From positions 1-38,177 of the forward strand of contig CAUEBO010000022.1 in assembly GCA_958454405.1 (NCBI GenBank): DNA of 38,177 nt. Direction: 5' to 3'. Made by a program: the position numbers and the translations under genes. The notes under the pieces are model-generated. The model was not told the origin of the DNA. It did no database searches and saw nothing but the letters and a program-made list of their open reading frames with translations. Position 1 is the first letter of the stretch; each line of letters begins with the position of its first letter. Below are positions 14,154 through 21,748 of this stretch, in pieces. Source of the stretch: an uncultured Eggerthellaceae bacterium. GTDB taxonomy: Bacteria > Actinomycetota > Coriobacteriia > Coriobacteriales > Eggerthellaceae.

Positions 14154-14669
14154 ATGACGGATGACAAGCACAAACCGCCCGAGCCGCCCTTTGCGCCCTC
14201 GAACGAACGAACCGACGGGCCCCGTCCGGAAGCCGGCGGGATGCAACACCGGCAAATCCAGCCGCCCGTTGGGCCAGAGGGTCCTCGAGCCCCTCAACCG
14301 AGCGGCAACGACGCTCGGGAGCTCCGGTCCGCTCAGAACTTCATCCTCGTCGCAAGCATCATCGGCCCGGTCTCGCTGATTCTCGCGAGCCTTTTTCTCA
14401 GCGCGATCGGAATCGTCTGCGGCTTCATCGGATTTCGAAAGCTCAAGGCGCTCGAAGAGAAGCACACCGACATCAGCGCCGTCGCGACGCGCATGAAGCG
14501 GTCAGCCATCATCGCGATGTCGGTGTGCGGCGTTGCCGCCGTATTCAACGTCGTCTTGCTCTGGGTGCTTTTTCCGACGCTCCTGGAATTCGCCGGATCG
14601 GGCGATTACGGGAACCTGTTGCCGGGCGGCGGATCCTCGGGCAGCGGAACGAACTCCACCTGGGGCTGA
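14154..14669 (+). CDS. Small membrane protein with proline-rich N-terminus
   Basis: No named function recognised. The 171-residue protein begins with about 60 polar, proline-rich residues, then has a double hydrophobic stretch (about 63-93), a short charged loop with RKLKALEEKHTD, another membrane segment (about 117-140) and a Gly/Ser-rich tail. This resembles the DUF4190-type layout, but the match is not firm. The start has only a modest ribosome-binding site (GTGAGGT). It lies between the MerR gene and a long hairpin at 14703-14749, in a region with a less GC-biased codon pattern than its neighbours. Confidence 0.75.
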   Translation: MTDDKHKPPEPPFAPSNERTDGPRPEAGGMQHRQIQPPVGPEGPRAPQPSGNDARELRSAQNFILVASIIGPVSLILASLFLSAIGIVCGFIGFRKLKALEEKHTDISAVATRMKRSAIIAMSVCGVAAVFNVVLLWVLFPTLLEFAGSGDYGNLLPGGGSSGSGTNSTWG

Positions 14670-14702
14670 CGGCTGGGTCGGCCGAACACGGCGCACGGCC
14701 AT

Positions 14703-14749
14703 GCATGGAAGGCGTCTTGTTATGCAGTTCGACGGGACGCCTTCCATGC
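14703..14749 (+). terminator. 14-bp perfect hairpin after the small membrane gene
   Basis: The arms 14703-14716 and 14736-14749 pair perfectly around a 19-base loop, 33 bases after the stop. No T-run follows directly. The length of the stem matches the habit of this island of ending genes with long perfect palindromes. Confidence 0.55.
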
Positions 14750-14895
14750 CTCATCTTCACTTCTCCCCTTGTCCAGGCATAATTTATTGATAATGCATCT
14801 TATGTAAAGTTAGGAAATCTCCGCGAGCGCGTGTTGGCGGAAGGTGAATTGTCCCCTGGTCGAGAAAGGCGTTGCGGAGATGACCGCCCCGCAGA

Positions 14896-14904
14896 TGGTA
14901 GAAT
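14896..14904 (+). promoter_or_regulatory. Extended -10 before the four-helix membrane gene
   Basis: TGGTAGAAT lies 49 bases before the ATG. No good -35 stands at 17 bases (TTGCGG is 21 bases away). The AT-rich stretch 14780-14815 further upstream may hold an additional promoter. Confidence 0.4.
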
Positions 14905-14953
14905 CGCATGCGGTCTGCAAACCGCTCGACGATGAAACGGCTGGGGGCATTCT

Positions 14954-15736
14954 ATGATCGAACCTTACTTCGCTCTTTGGCTCCATGCGACGCAAGAGAT
15001 CCCAAAGAAGCGTCCCTTCCTTGAAAAGTTCCGAGAAGCCTGGGTTGAACTGATCGGACGGGAAAAAGCCCTCCTGGTTGCCTTCTTCGTTTTAACGGCA
15101 ACCATGTTGCCCCTGAGTCTTTGCGCTGTTTTCAACCCTTCGTTTTATGCCGCGTACGGTTTCACGTATGCGGCATTCCTCATCGTCGCCCTTTTTGCGA
15201 ATCGCATCACCATCGCCCGCGACCGAAGGATCCCCGAGCGGAGGCTTGAGCGCAAATCAGAAGCATACCGGAAACTGCAGAGCGATCTGCAAGGCGTCGG
15301 CTTGACGACGCGAGAGCAGCTCGTTTTCCTGAGAGACGAAGCGGTGAGGGTTCTGGGGCAACGGGAACGCCGCCGGGAAACGATTGCCAACCGGGCGATC
15401 GAGGTGTGCGTCCTTGGCGGCTTGGTTTTGGCATGCAATCTCATCATCGTGCTTCTTGAACATGACCTGCCCCTTGAACCGGCCGCTTTTCTCATGGCGA
15501 GCGCCGTCTTCGTGTTCGGGTCCCTCGCTTTGATCGTGCCTCTGCTTTGGAGCATCATCGATCGAATGGGACCGACTCCGCTCCCCAAACTGCGCCTGTT
15601 CGTCGACGATCTCGCGGGCATGATCGTGCAGATCCCCGATCCTCCGAATCGAACCGAGCACCGCAAGCGCTCAAGGCACCGCCCTTGCGCCGCGCGCACG
15701 CAGCGCCGGTCGCATCGATCGTTAGAGCAACTCTAA
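14954..15736 (+). CDS. Membrane protein, two helical hairpins, unknown
   Basis: Function not recognised. The 260-residue protein has two transmembrane pairs, about 39-60 with 65-82 and about 148-166 with 176-200, separated by a charged, Arg/Glu-rich cytoplasmic stretch of some 65 residues. No enzyme motif is seen. The last 30 residues are very basic, and the final codons (Leu-Glu-Gln-Leu-stop) are formed by dyad copy 3, so the C-terminal end may be a late extension created by that repeat. The ribosome-binding site is weak. It lies in the lower-GC island and has no clear operon partner. Confidence 0.7.
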   Translation: MIEPYFALWLHATQEIPKKRPFLEKFREAWVELIGREKALLVAFFVLTATMLPLSLCAVFNPSFYAAYGFTYAAFLIVALFANRITIARDRRIPERRLERKSEAYRKLQSDLQGVGLTTREQLVFLRDEAVRVLGQRERRRETIANRAIEVCVLGGLVLACNLIIVLLEHDLPLEPAAFLMASAVFVFGSLALIVPLLWSIIDRMGPTPLPKLRLFVDDLAGMIVQIPDPPNRTEHRKRSRHRPCAARTQRRSHRSLEQL

Positions 15737-15737
15737 C
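15721..15737. repeat. TTAGAG dyad (copy 3), variant centre
   Basis: GTTAGAGCAACTCTAAC keeps the GTTAGAG/CTCTAAC arms of copy 1 but has CAA in the middle. It overlaps the stop codon of the membrane gene and precedes the DUF5996 gene by 154 bases. Confidence 0.7.
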
Positions 15738-15891
15738 CACAGGCATGGTCGCGCTTCTCCACTCAAAACGGATCCCGCCCGCTTCTTGACCATCCCGCCC
15801 GGGTTCCAGCAGCATAACCGTTCGACGACAAGGCCCCGATCTGGCTTTCCCACTTCCCTTCCTCGGCCATACTTCGCATCGAGGTGATGGC

Positions 15892-16803
15892 ATGGAACTG
15901 GTAACGTATCGGGACTGGCGCGAGACGTGCATCGCGCTGCATATGATGCTGCAGATGATGGGCAAAGTGAAGTTGGAGACGATGGAGCCGCAGCCCGAAT
16001 GGGGCCAGGTCCTGCTCCATGCTGAGCCTGGAGGGTTCTCGACGGGACTGATACCCGTCGGCGCTGCCGGGTTCGAAATCCGCCTCAGCGTGGCGGACGC
16101 TCGGATGGAGGCCGTCACGACACGCGGAACAAGCTCCTCGTTCTCGTTTTCCGGCACGGCATCCATCGCCGACGTCTACGATCGCTTCAACGCCATGCTT
16201 GCGGATGTCGGGCACCCGTGCAAGATCAATCCCGTTCCGCAGGAGATGTTCACCGCCGTGCCGTTCGATGAACAGCTCGCGCCCGTCGAATTCGACACCG
16301 AGCGCGCACAGCGCGCTTTCGAGCAGTTCCTTTTCGCCCAGAGCGCTCTGTCGGAATTCTCGGCTCCGTTCCGCGGAAAGAAAATCCCACCTTCGCTGTT
16401 CTGGGGAACCTTCGACATGACGACCGTCCTGTTCTCGGGAAGGCCTTGCCCCTTCCAGGGCGATGGCTCCCTTGTCGAGCGTGTCGCCTTCGACGAGCAG
16501 TTCGTCGAATTCGGATTCTGGCCAGGCGACGAAAGCGTGAACGACCCCTCGTTCTTCGCGCTCGCCTATCCGTTTTTGGAGGAAGGCTCCTCCGAAGACG
16601 TCGAACCTGTTCAAGCGTACTACGACCCAAACCAAGCGGAATACTTTCTGCGTCTCGAAGACGCGCTTGGCACCGGCGATGCATCGGCGACCGTGGTCCG
16701 ATTCTGCCAAGACGCCTTCGCGAGCGTGGCGAAACGCCAGGGCTGGAACGACGTCGAATGGCTCCTCGCTCCCCTTCTCAACGCATCGGCTTTTGCGGAT
16801 TGA
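15892..16803 (+). CDS. DUF5996 family protein
   Basis: The 303-residue soluble protein fits the DUF5996 family, whose members have a W..T...LH...Q..GK pattern near the N-terminus (here WRETCIALHMMLQMMGK), aromatic-rich strands and a conserved FWGTFD element (residues near 170). Biochemical function is unknown for the family. There is no signal peptide or membrane segment. GAGGTGAT precedes the ATG. It sits between dyad copies 3 and 4, so it may belong to the local MerR regulon; that is inference. Confidence 0.85.
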   Translation: MELVTYRDWRETCIALHMMLQMMGKVKLETMEPQPEWGQVLLHAEPGGFSTGLIPVGAAGFEIRLSVADARMEAVTTRGTSSSFSFSGTASIADVYDRFNAMLADVGHPCKINPVPQEMFTAVPFDEQLAPVEFDTERAQRAFEQFLFAQSALSEFSAPFRGKKIPPSLFWGTFDMTTVLFSGRPCPFQGDGSLVERVAFDEQFVEFGFWPGDESVNDPSFFALAYPFLEEGSSEDVEPVQAYYDPNQAEYFLRLEDALGTGDASATVVRFCQDAFASVAKRQGWNDVEWLLAPLLNASAFAD

Positions 16804-16822
16804 CGGCCTTCCTGTTCGCGTT

Positions 16823-16855
16823 GGACATGCCTTAGAGTTACTCTAAGGCATGTCC
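16823..16855. repeat. 33-bp perfect palindrome with TTAGAGT dyad (copy 4)
   Basis: Arms of 16 bases (16823-16838 and 16840-16855) flank a central T. The core is identical to copies 1 and 2; the outer arms (GGACATGC) differ from copy 1. It lies 20 bases after the DUF5996 stop and 132 before the lipoprotein gene. Confidence 0.85.
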
Positions 16856-16987
16856 ATGCACCGTCTCATGCGGCGATTCCCTCTTGAACCATACGTTCCC
16901 CAAGCGGATTCCTGACCGATTGGCAGTAGACGAGCGGGCAGATAACCCTTATCCTGATGCAAGGAATAAGGAGAAAGGGAGATTTCA

Positions 16988-17554
16988 ATGGTTTCAATCA
17001 AGAAAGTCGCCGTCACATTTCTAGCCGCCGCCCTGCTTGCCGTTGGCGCGATGGCGCTCACCGGTTGCGGGCAGAACAGCGAGGAGGTCGTTCGCGAAGG
17101 CGTGGCCGCCGAGCTCGACAAGCTCAAGAACCTCGACGACGAGACGCTCCAGCTTCTGGCGTCTGAATCGGGAGCTTCCAGCCTTGCGACGTACGGCATC
17201 GATGCTGAAGAATTCGTCACGAGCTACCTCAGCGGCTTCGACTACCGCATCGACGACGTGACCGTGGATGGAAACAACGCGACCGCCACCGTCGTGCTCA
17301 CCTGCAAGAGCTTCAGCGAGTACACGAAGGGCCTCGAAGACGCCACCGACGCCATGACCAAGGACGAATCGGTGTTGAGCATGTCCTCCGACGAGCTGAA
17401 CAACAAGATCGGCGAGACCGTGATGAACACCATCGCCGAAGTGCCCACCGCGGAGACCGATCCGATCGAGCTCACGTTCACGCTTGAAGGCAACGAGTGG
17501 ACTCCGACGTCGGCAACCGAGCAGGCCATCGCAACCGCCCTGTTCAGCAACTAG
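16988..17554 (+). CDS. Predicted lipoprotein
   Basis: The 188-residue protein has a lipoprotein signal peptide: basic start MVSIKK, hydrophobic core, and lipobox ALTGC, so Cys27 would be lipidated at the outer face of the membrane. The mature part alternates acidic helices and beta strands and resembles DUF5105/DUF4878-type lipoproteins, but I cannot fix the family. AAGGAG lies about 12 bases before the ATG, within a hairpin formed by CCTTATCC (16947-16954) and GGAATAAGG (16963-16971) that could partly hide it. The gene follows dyad copy 4. Confidence 0.8.
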   Translation: MVSIKKVAVTFLAAALLAVGAMALTGCGQNSEEVVREGVAAELDKLKNLDDETLQLLASESGASSLATYGIDAEEFVTSYLSGFDYRIDDVTVDGNNATATVVLTCKSFSEYTKGLEDATDAMTKDESVLSMSSDELNNKIGETVMNTIAEVPTAETDPIELTFTLEGNEWTPTSATEQAIATALFSN

Positions 17555-17627
17555 CTTCACGCCACGTTACGGTTCGAATACCGATCGGTAACCGATACGC
17601 GGGAAGGTGGCGGATCGGGCATCGCGA

Positions 17628-17636
17628 TGGTATTCT
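17628..17636 (+). promoter_or_regulatory. Extended -10 for the 24-aa peptide unit
   Basis: TGGTATTCT is an extended -10 with no clear -35. The expected start near 17643 would give a transcript of about 160 bases ending at the terminator 17773-17804. Confidence 0.45.
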
Positions 17637-17680
17637 GGCCCTGAGCAGTGGCAGGAACGTCTTGATGGCAAGGAGGAATC

Positions 17681-17755
17681 ATGGGCTACGTGGTTTCCCT
17701 GTTGTGCTTCGCGGGCGCCTTGCTGTGCGCTTCGCTCGTACGGCGCCTTGCGTAA
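17681..17755 (+). CDS. 24-residue single-pass membrane peptide
   Basis: AAGGAGG (17670-17676) lies 4 bases before an ATG that opens a 24-codon frame ending in TAA. The peptide is hydrophobic over residues 3-19 with two cysteines and ends in Arg-Arg-Leu-Ala, the pattern of a one-pass inner-membrane micropeptide with a cytoplasmic basic tail. An upstream extended -10 and a textbook terminator 18 bases after the stop make it a unit of its own. Type I toxins and small regulatory membrane peptides have this size and form; no antisense RNA is evident, so I do not assign either. Confidence 0.65.
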   Translation: MGYVVSLLCFAGALLCASLVRRLA

Positions 17756-17772
17756 GAGGACAGGATGCATGG

Positions 17773-17804
17773 AAACGAGCCGGCAAGCGCCGGCTCGTTT
17801 TTTT
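17773..17804 (+). terminator. Strong intrinsic terminator
   Basis: A perfect 12-bp stem (17773-17784 with 17789-17800), AAGC tetraloop, and seven consecutive T residues at its end. It is the best intrinsic terminator in the window and closes the micropeptide unit. Confidence 0.92.
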
Positions 17805-17996
17805 ACGCTGCATCCCAACGTCCCTGCGGGATCGCCCTGAAGGATGCGCATGTTGGTCGTCCGGCCTCCCCTTCCTCGCCCTGGCAGCTTCTTGCCGGAA
17901 ACGTTCCCATGGCAGCTTCCTTTCGGTTGGCTTGGCCGCCGCCGCGTCGCAGCTGATGCGATAGCATGCAACCGAAGGATTCGGAAAGGAGCCGCC

Positions 17997-18857
17997 ATGC
18001 CCGCCAGGAAAGGCGCCATCGCATTCGGCCTCGTGTACATCCCCGTCGAGCTGTACGCGGCGACCCAAGACGACGCCGTGCGCTTCAACCAGCTTGCCAA
18101 GGACAGCATGAAGCGCGTGCGCTACGTGAAAACGTGCCCCGACTGCAAGCGCGAGCTCAAGCCCGAGGACATCGTGAAAGGGTACCAGTACGAGAAGGGC
18201 AAGTACGTGGTCGTCGACGACGAGGAGCTGGACGCCCTCAAGTCGGAAGCCGACCGAGCCATGAAAATCGTGCAGTTCTCCGACATCGAGGAAGTTCCGC
18301 CCCTCTACTTCGAGAAACCCTACCAGGTGATCGCCCAGACCGGCGGCGAGAAGCCGCTGGAGCTTCTGCGACGCGCCATGGTCGACGAGGGCAAGATAGC
18401 CATCGGCACCACGGTCATGGGCAACTCCGAAACGCCCATCGCGCTCATCCCCACCGACGACGATCTGGTCATGATGACGCTGCACTACCAAAGCGAGGTC
18501 AAGGACATCCCGAAGACCCTGCAGCATCCCGACGTGGCGGACGAGGAGCTGGCGATGGCCCGCAAGCTCATCGAGAGCATGACCGCGCCGTTCGACCCGG
18601 CGCGCTTCAAGAACTCCTACCAGGAGAAGCTCATGGACCTGATACAGCGCAAGATAGCCGGAGAGCAGGTGGTCGCCGAGAAGCCCGCGGCGCAACCGTC
18701 GAACATCATCGATCTCATGGACGCCCTCTCGGCCAGCTTGAAAGCCCGCGAGGATGCGGACGCGCAAGGAGGCTCCGGAAAAGAGGCGGAGGGCAAGGGC
18801 GAAGAGAAGGCGGCAGACAAGCCGACCCGCCGACGCACGCCGAAGAAGAGCGCCTAG
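17997..18857 (+). CDS. ku: Ku DNA-end-binding protein
   Basis: Bacterial Ku binds double-strand breaks and recruits the ligase LigD for non-homologous end joining. The 286-residue protein has the Ku core with GAIAFGLVYIPVEL at the N-terminus, CPDCKRELKPEDIVKGYQYEKG (a CxxC pair) and VDDEEL, then a Lys/Arg-rich C-terminal tail (last 40 residues) as in other Ku proteins that contact DNA or ligase. The ATG at 17997 is chosen for GGAAAGGA just upstream and the usual family start. No ligD is in the window, so the partner must be elsewhere. Confidence 0.95.
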   Translation: MPARKGAIAFGLVYIPVELYAATQDDAVRFNQLAKDSMKRVRYVKTCPDCKRELKPEDIVKGYQYEKGKYVVVDDEELDALKSEADRAMKIVQFSDIEEVPPLYFEKPYQVIAQTGGEKPLELLRRAMVDEGKIAIGTTVMGNSETPIALIPTDDDLVMMTLHYQSEVKDIPKTLQHPDVADEELAMARKLIESMTAPFDPARFKNSYQEKLMDLIQRKIAGEQVVAEKPAAQPSNIIDLMDALSASLKAREDADAQGGSGKEAEGKGEEKAADKPTRRRTPKKSA

Positions 18858-18906
18858 TCCGCCTGCGGTCCCCAAGGGCCGAGAGGCGATCGAACACCGC
18901 CAACCG

Positions 18907-19449
18907 TCAGCCGGGCGGCGGTTGCGGCATCAGCTTCTTGGCCACCGCCACTGAAGCGATGCCCACCGCGACGCCCAGCACCGCTCCGACCAGGATGTCA
19001 CTGGGGTAATGCACGTACAAATACAGGCGCGAGAACGCGATCAAGCATGCCAGCGAGACGGCTGCGGTTTTGAAAGCGACGACAAGGCGGCTCTTGTCGG
19101 GCAAACAGCACAGGGCCGCCGCGGCGGCGAACGATACCATGGAATGGTTCGAGGGGAATGATGAGCCCAGCGGCGCCGGAATGAGCAGCCCGAGAAATCC
19201 ATGGGCTTCGAAGGGACGCACGCGGCCGAACAGGGGTTTCAGCACGAAAGCACCCACTGCCGCCGCGACTGCGACAGCCGCGAGCACCCCGAAGCCGTAC
19301 ACGCGCCGCTTCGGCTGGGCGATGAGGACGGCCGCCGCGACCAGCCACACGATCGCGAGGTCGCCAAGATGCGTGGCGAACAGCATGAGCGCATCCATGA
19401 AGGGAGACCGCAGATGCGTCTGTATGGCGTCGAGCAGGGCGATGTCCAT
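18907..19449 (-). CDS. PAP2-family membrane phosphatase
   Basis: The 180-residue integral membrane protein has the three acid-phosphatase motifs: KPLFGRVRP, PSNHS and SRLYLYVHYPSD, with about five membrane helices. Such enzymes remove phosphate from lipids, for example undecaprenyl pyrophosphate, with the active site on the outer face. It starts 18 bases after the low-molecular-weight phosphatase gene and is the last gene of a minus-strand set. Substrate is not determined; recycling of the peptidoglycan lipid carrier is one option. Confidence 0.9.
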   Translation of the reverse strand: MDIALLDAIQTHLRSPFMDALMLFATHLGDLAIVWLVAAAVLIAQPKRRVYGFGVLAAVAVAAAVGAFVLKPLFGRVRPFEAHGFLGLLIPAPLGSSFPSNHSMVSFAAAAALCCLPDKSRLVVAFKTAAVSLACLIAFSRLYLYVHYPSDILVGAVLGVAVGIASVAVAKKLMPQPPPG

Positions 19450-19467
19450 GGAGTCTCCGAGCGAGGG

Positions 19468-19944
19468 TCAGCGGCGCGACGCGCCCGCATCGAGCCATGC
19501 GAGCAACCCTGCGCACCCGGCCAGCACGTCGTCGTAGGTGGCCTCGAAGTCGCCCGTGTACCAGGGGTCCGCCACGTCGCGGTCGCTGCCGGCGAACTCG
19601 AGCAGCTTATGGAGCCTTCCGTCGGCCGCGCGCCCCAGCTGGCGGCGCATGTCGCGCATGTTCGCCTCGTCCATGCCCACGAACAGGTCCCACGCCTCGG
19701 CATCGGAGCTGCGCAGCCGGCGAGCCGTCTTCCCCTCGCAGGAAATGCCGGCCTCCTCCAGCATGCGGCGCGTGCCGGGATGCACGGGACTGCCCAGCTC
19801 GTCGTCGTGCGCAGCGGCGGATCCGATGACGAACCGATCGGCAAGGCCGCGCTTTTCAACCAGGTCCTTCAGCACGAATTCGGCCATCGGGGAGCGGCAG
19901 ATGTTGCCGTGGCACACGAACAGGATGCGGCAAGGCGCGCTCAT
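19468..19944 (-). CDS. Low-molecular-weight protein tyrosine phosphatase
   Basis: The 158-residue protein has the P-loop CHGNICRS with nucleophile Cys11 and Arg17, and the general-acid motif DPWY near the C-terminus, so it should be active. Bacterial members dephosphorylate tyrosine kinases of polysaccharide export or other stress substrates, but no kinase gene is nearby. Its ATG overlaps the stop of the upstream thioesterase in an ATGA junction (19941-19944). Longer frames upstream are in fact the thioesterase read in another frame. Confidence 0.93.
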   Translation of the reverse strand: MSAPCRILFVCHGNICRSPMAEFVLKDLVEKRGLADRFVIGSAAAHDDELGSPVHPGTRRMLEEAGISCEGKTARRLRSSDAEAWDLFVGMDEANMRDMRRQLGRAADGRLHKLLEFAGSDRDVADPWYTGDFEATYDDVLAGCAGLLAWLDAGASRR

Positions 19945-20426
19945 CGGCGGCCTCCTGCCCTGCCGGCAGCCGCTGCGGAGCCCGCGGCCGGATCGTCGGG
20001 CTCGACCACCTCGCCGTAGCGCGCGTACAGCTGTGGCATGACGCGCTTCAGGCTCACGGGCTTGAACGTCTGCGCATCCACGAGGCAATGGGTGCTGCGG
20101 CCCGTGCAGCAGGGCTTGTCGACGTCGAGGTCCTGCCCTTCCCGGAACACCTCGTAGGCGTACACGGTCTTCGTGGGGCGCGACGAAGCGATGCGCGTGC
20201 GGACGATGGCCGTGTCCCCGTAGCGAAGCGGTTCGCCGTATTCCACGGCAAAGCTCACGACCGGCGAAAGGTAGCCGGCCCCCTCGATCGCGTCGTACGG
20301 GAAGCCGATGGCCTCCAAGAACGCCGTGCGCGCATCCTCGAAGTACAGCAGGTAGTTCGCATGGTAGACGATGCCCATCATGTCCGTCTCCGCGTAGCGT
20401 ATGGTTATTGGCGTGCAAACCCGCAT
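19941..20426 (-). CDS. Acyl-CoA thioesterase, 4-hydroxybenzoyl-CoA/YbgC type
   Basis: The 161-residue hotdog-fold protein opens with the family signature YAETDMMGIVYHANYLLYFEDAR, including the catalytic Asp15. These enzymes hydrolyse short-chain or aromatic acyl-CoA esters. An upstream ATG would add 32 residues, but the motif position argues for the start at 20426. The last 25 residues are Ala/Gly-rich and not conserved. menA on the other strand suggests a possible link to DHNA-CoA hydrolysis in menaquinone synthesis, which needs such a thioesterase; this is inference. Confidence 0.9.
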   Translation of the reverse strand: MRVCTPITIRYAETDMMGIVYHANYLLYFEDARTAFLEAIGFPYDAIEGAGYLSPVVSFAVEYGEPLRYGDTAIVRTRIASSRPTKTVYAYEVFREGQDLDVDKPCCTGRSTHCLVDAQTFKPVSLKRVMPQLYARYGEVVEPDDPAAGSAAAAGRAGGRR

Positions 20427-20455
20427 GGTTCGAAATACCGCCCTTCGCAATCGGC

Positions 20456-20461
20456 TACAAT
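20456..20461 (+). promoter_or_regulatory. -10 element implying a leaderless mRNA
   Basis: TACAAT ends 6 bases before the ATG at 20468, so the predicted transcription start coincides with the start codon. No Shine-Dalgarno is present. The -35 is unclear. Confidence 0.5.
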
Positions 20462-20467
20462 GGTCGC

Positions 20468-21748
20468 ATGAGAAGCATCGTATCGTATATGGCCGAAGAG
20501 CAGCGGACTTTCGCGGAATCACCGTTTAACCCCGTGGACTCGCTCGTGTTCTCGACGCTCGCCTACCTCAACTACGAAGAAGGGTTCGAAGCGGGCGCCT
20601 CGTCGGCCGACGGAGTGCTGCTGCACGATGTGATCGCGCTCGGCGATTGGGACGCGCTGACCGCGCGCAACTGGATGGCCGACGCGAAGGACACGCGGGC
20701 TTTCATGCAAGCCGCCATGGCCAGCCGGCGGTTGCGGTCGGTGCGCGTCGCGTTCTATGCGAACGAACGCTCCGACGTCGTGGAAAAGCAGTTCAGCGCC
20801 GTCACGCTGTACTTCCCCGCTCAAGGCGGGGAAGCCGCCTACCTGTCCTTCCGCGGCACCGACGGCAGCTTCGCCGGGTGGAAAGAGGATTTCAACCTCT
20901 GTTTCAAGAACGTCATCCCCTCCCAGCGCGCCGCCGCCGCCTACCTCTCGGGGGTTGCATCGGCCTGCCGCTGCCCGCTCGTGATCGGCGGGCACTCGAA
21001 GGGCGGCAACCTCGCCGAATACGCGGCACTCGTCGCCGACGAGGAGGCCTTCGCCCGCATCGAGGGCGTGTACAATCACGACGGCCCCTCCTTCCTCGAA
21101 GATCCGTCGCCCCGAGCGTGCGAGGCGCGCTTCGCCGAGCTGCTGCACAAGACGGTGCCGGAATCGTCGGCGTTCGGCATGATCCTCGAGCGCCGCGCCG
21201 ACTACCGCGTCGTGCGGTCCTCGGCCATGTCGGTGTTCCAGCACGAGCCGTTCACCTGGCAGACCGAAGGAAGCGACTTCGCGTACCAGGAAGCGCTCAA
21301 TCCTTCGGCGGCGTTCTTCGATGACACGCTGGACGCCTGGCTGCGCAGCAAGACGACCGAAGAGCGCGAACGGTTCATCGAAGCCATCTACGAGCTGTTC
21401 TGCGCCACCGACGCGAGCACCTGGAGCGAGTTCCAAGAGAAGCTGCTCGCGAACACGCGCCGGATGCTCGGCCAAGGCTCGCGGCTCGACGCAGAGACCA
21501 AGAGCTTCATCTGGCAGACGCTCGGCTCGCTGGGCGGCGTGTTGAAGCAAGAAACGCTCAAGCGCTTCAAGCCCTCCCCGCCCACCTGGCTGCCGGGAAG
21601 GCGCGAAGCGTACGGAGCGCAGGGCGACGACCGGCCCCGCCGCGCGCGGCGGTCGAAGACCGCCCCGGCCGAAACCGAGCAGGCGGCCCCGGCCGAAGCG
21701 CGCGGCGGGGCCGCCTGCCAAGACGCACCGAAAGGAACCGACGCATGA
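20468..21748 (+). CDS. DUF2974 (Mbeg1-like) alpha/beta hydrolase
   Basis: The 426-residue protein has the Mbeg1-like hydrolase layout: an N-terminal NPVDSLVFSTLAYLNYE motif, FRGTDG (about 138) and the nucleophile elbow GGHSKGGN (about residues 174-181). Members are predicted lipases or esterases with unknown substrate. The C-terminal 60 residues are Ala/Pro/Arg-rich and probably disordered. The ATG at 20468 follows a TACAAT by the distance expected of a leaderless transcript and has no Shine-Dalgarno. The stop overlaps the menA start (ATGA), so the two are coupled. Confidence 0.88.
   Translation: MRSIVSYMAEEQRTFAESPFNPVDSLVFSTLAYLNYEEGFEAGASSADGVLLHDVIALGDWDALTARNWMADAKDTRAFMQAAMASRRLRSVRVAFYANERSDVVEKQFSAVTLYFPAQGGEAAYLSFRGTDGSFAGWKEDFNLCFKNVIPSQRAAAAYLSGVASACRCPLVIGGHSKGGNLAEYAALVADEEAFARIEGVYNHDGPSFLEDPSPRACEARFAELLHKTVPESSAFGMILERRADYRVVRSSAMSVFQHEPFTWQTEGSDFAYQEALNPSAAFFDDTLDAWLRSKTTEERERFIEAIYELFCATDASTWSEFQEKLLANTRRMLGQGSRLDAETKSFIWQTLGSLGGVLKQETLKRFKPSPPTWLPGRREAYGAQGDDRPRRARRSKTAPAETEQAAPAEARGGAACQDAPKGTDA

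Noticed and set aside
13473..16855. Transposon bounded by the long palindromes
   Set aside because: The outer arms of the two palindromes differ, no transposase or target duplication is seen, and two further dyad copies lie inside.
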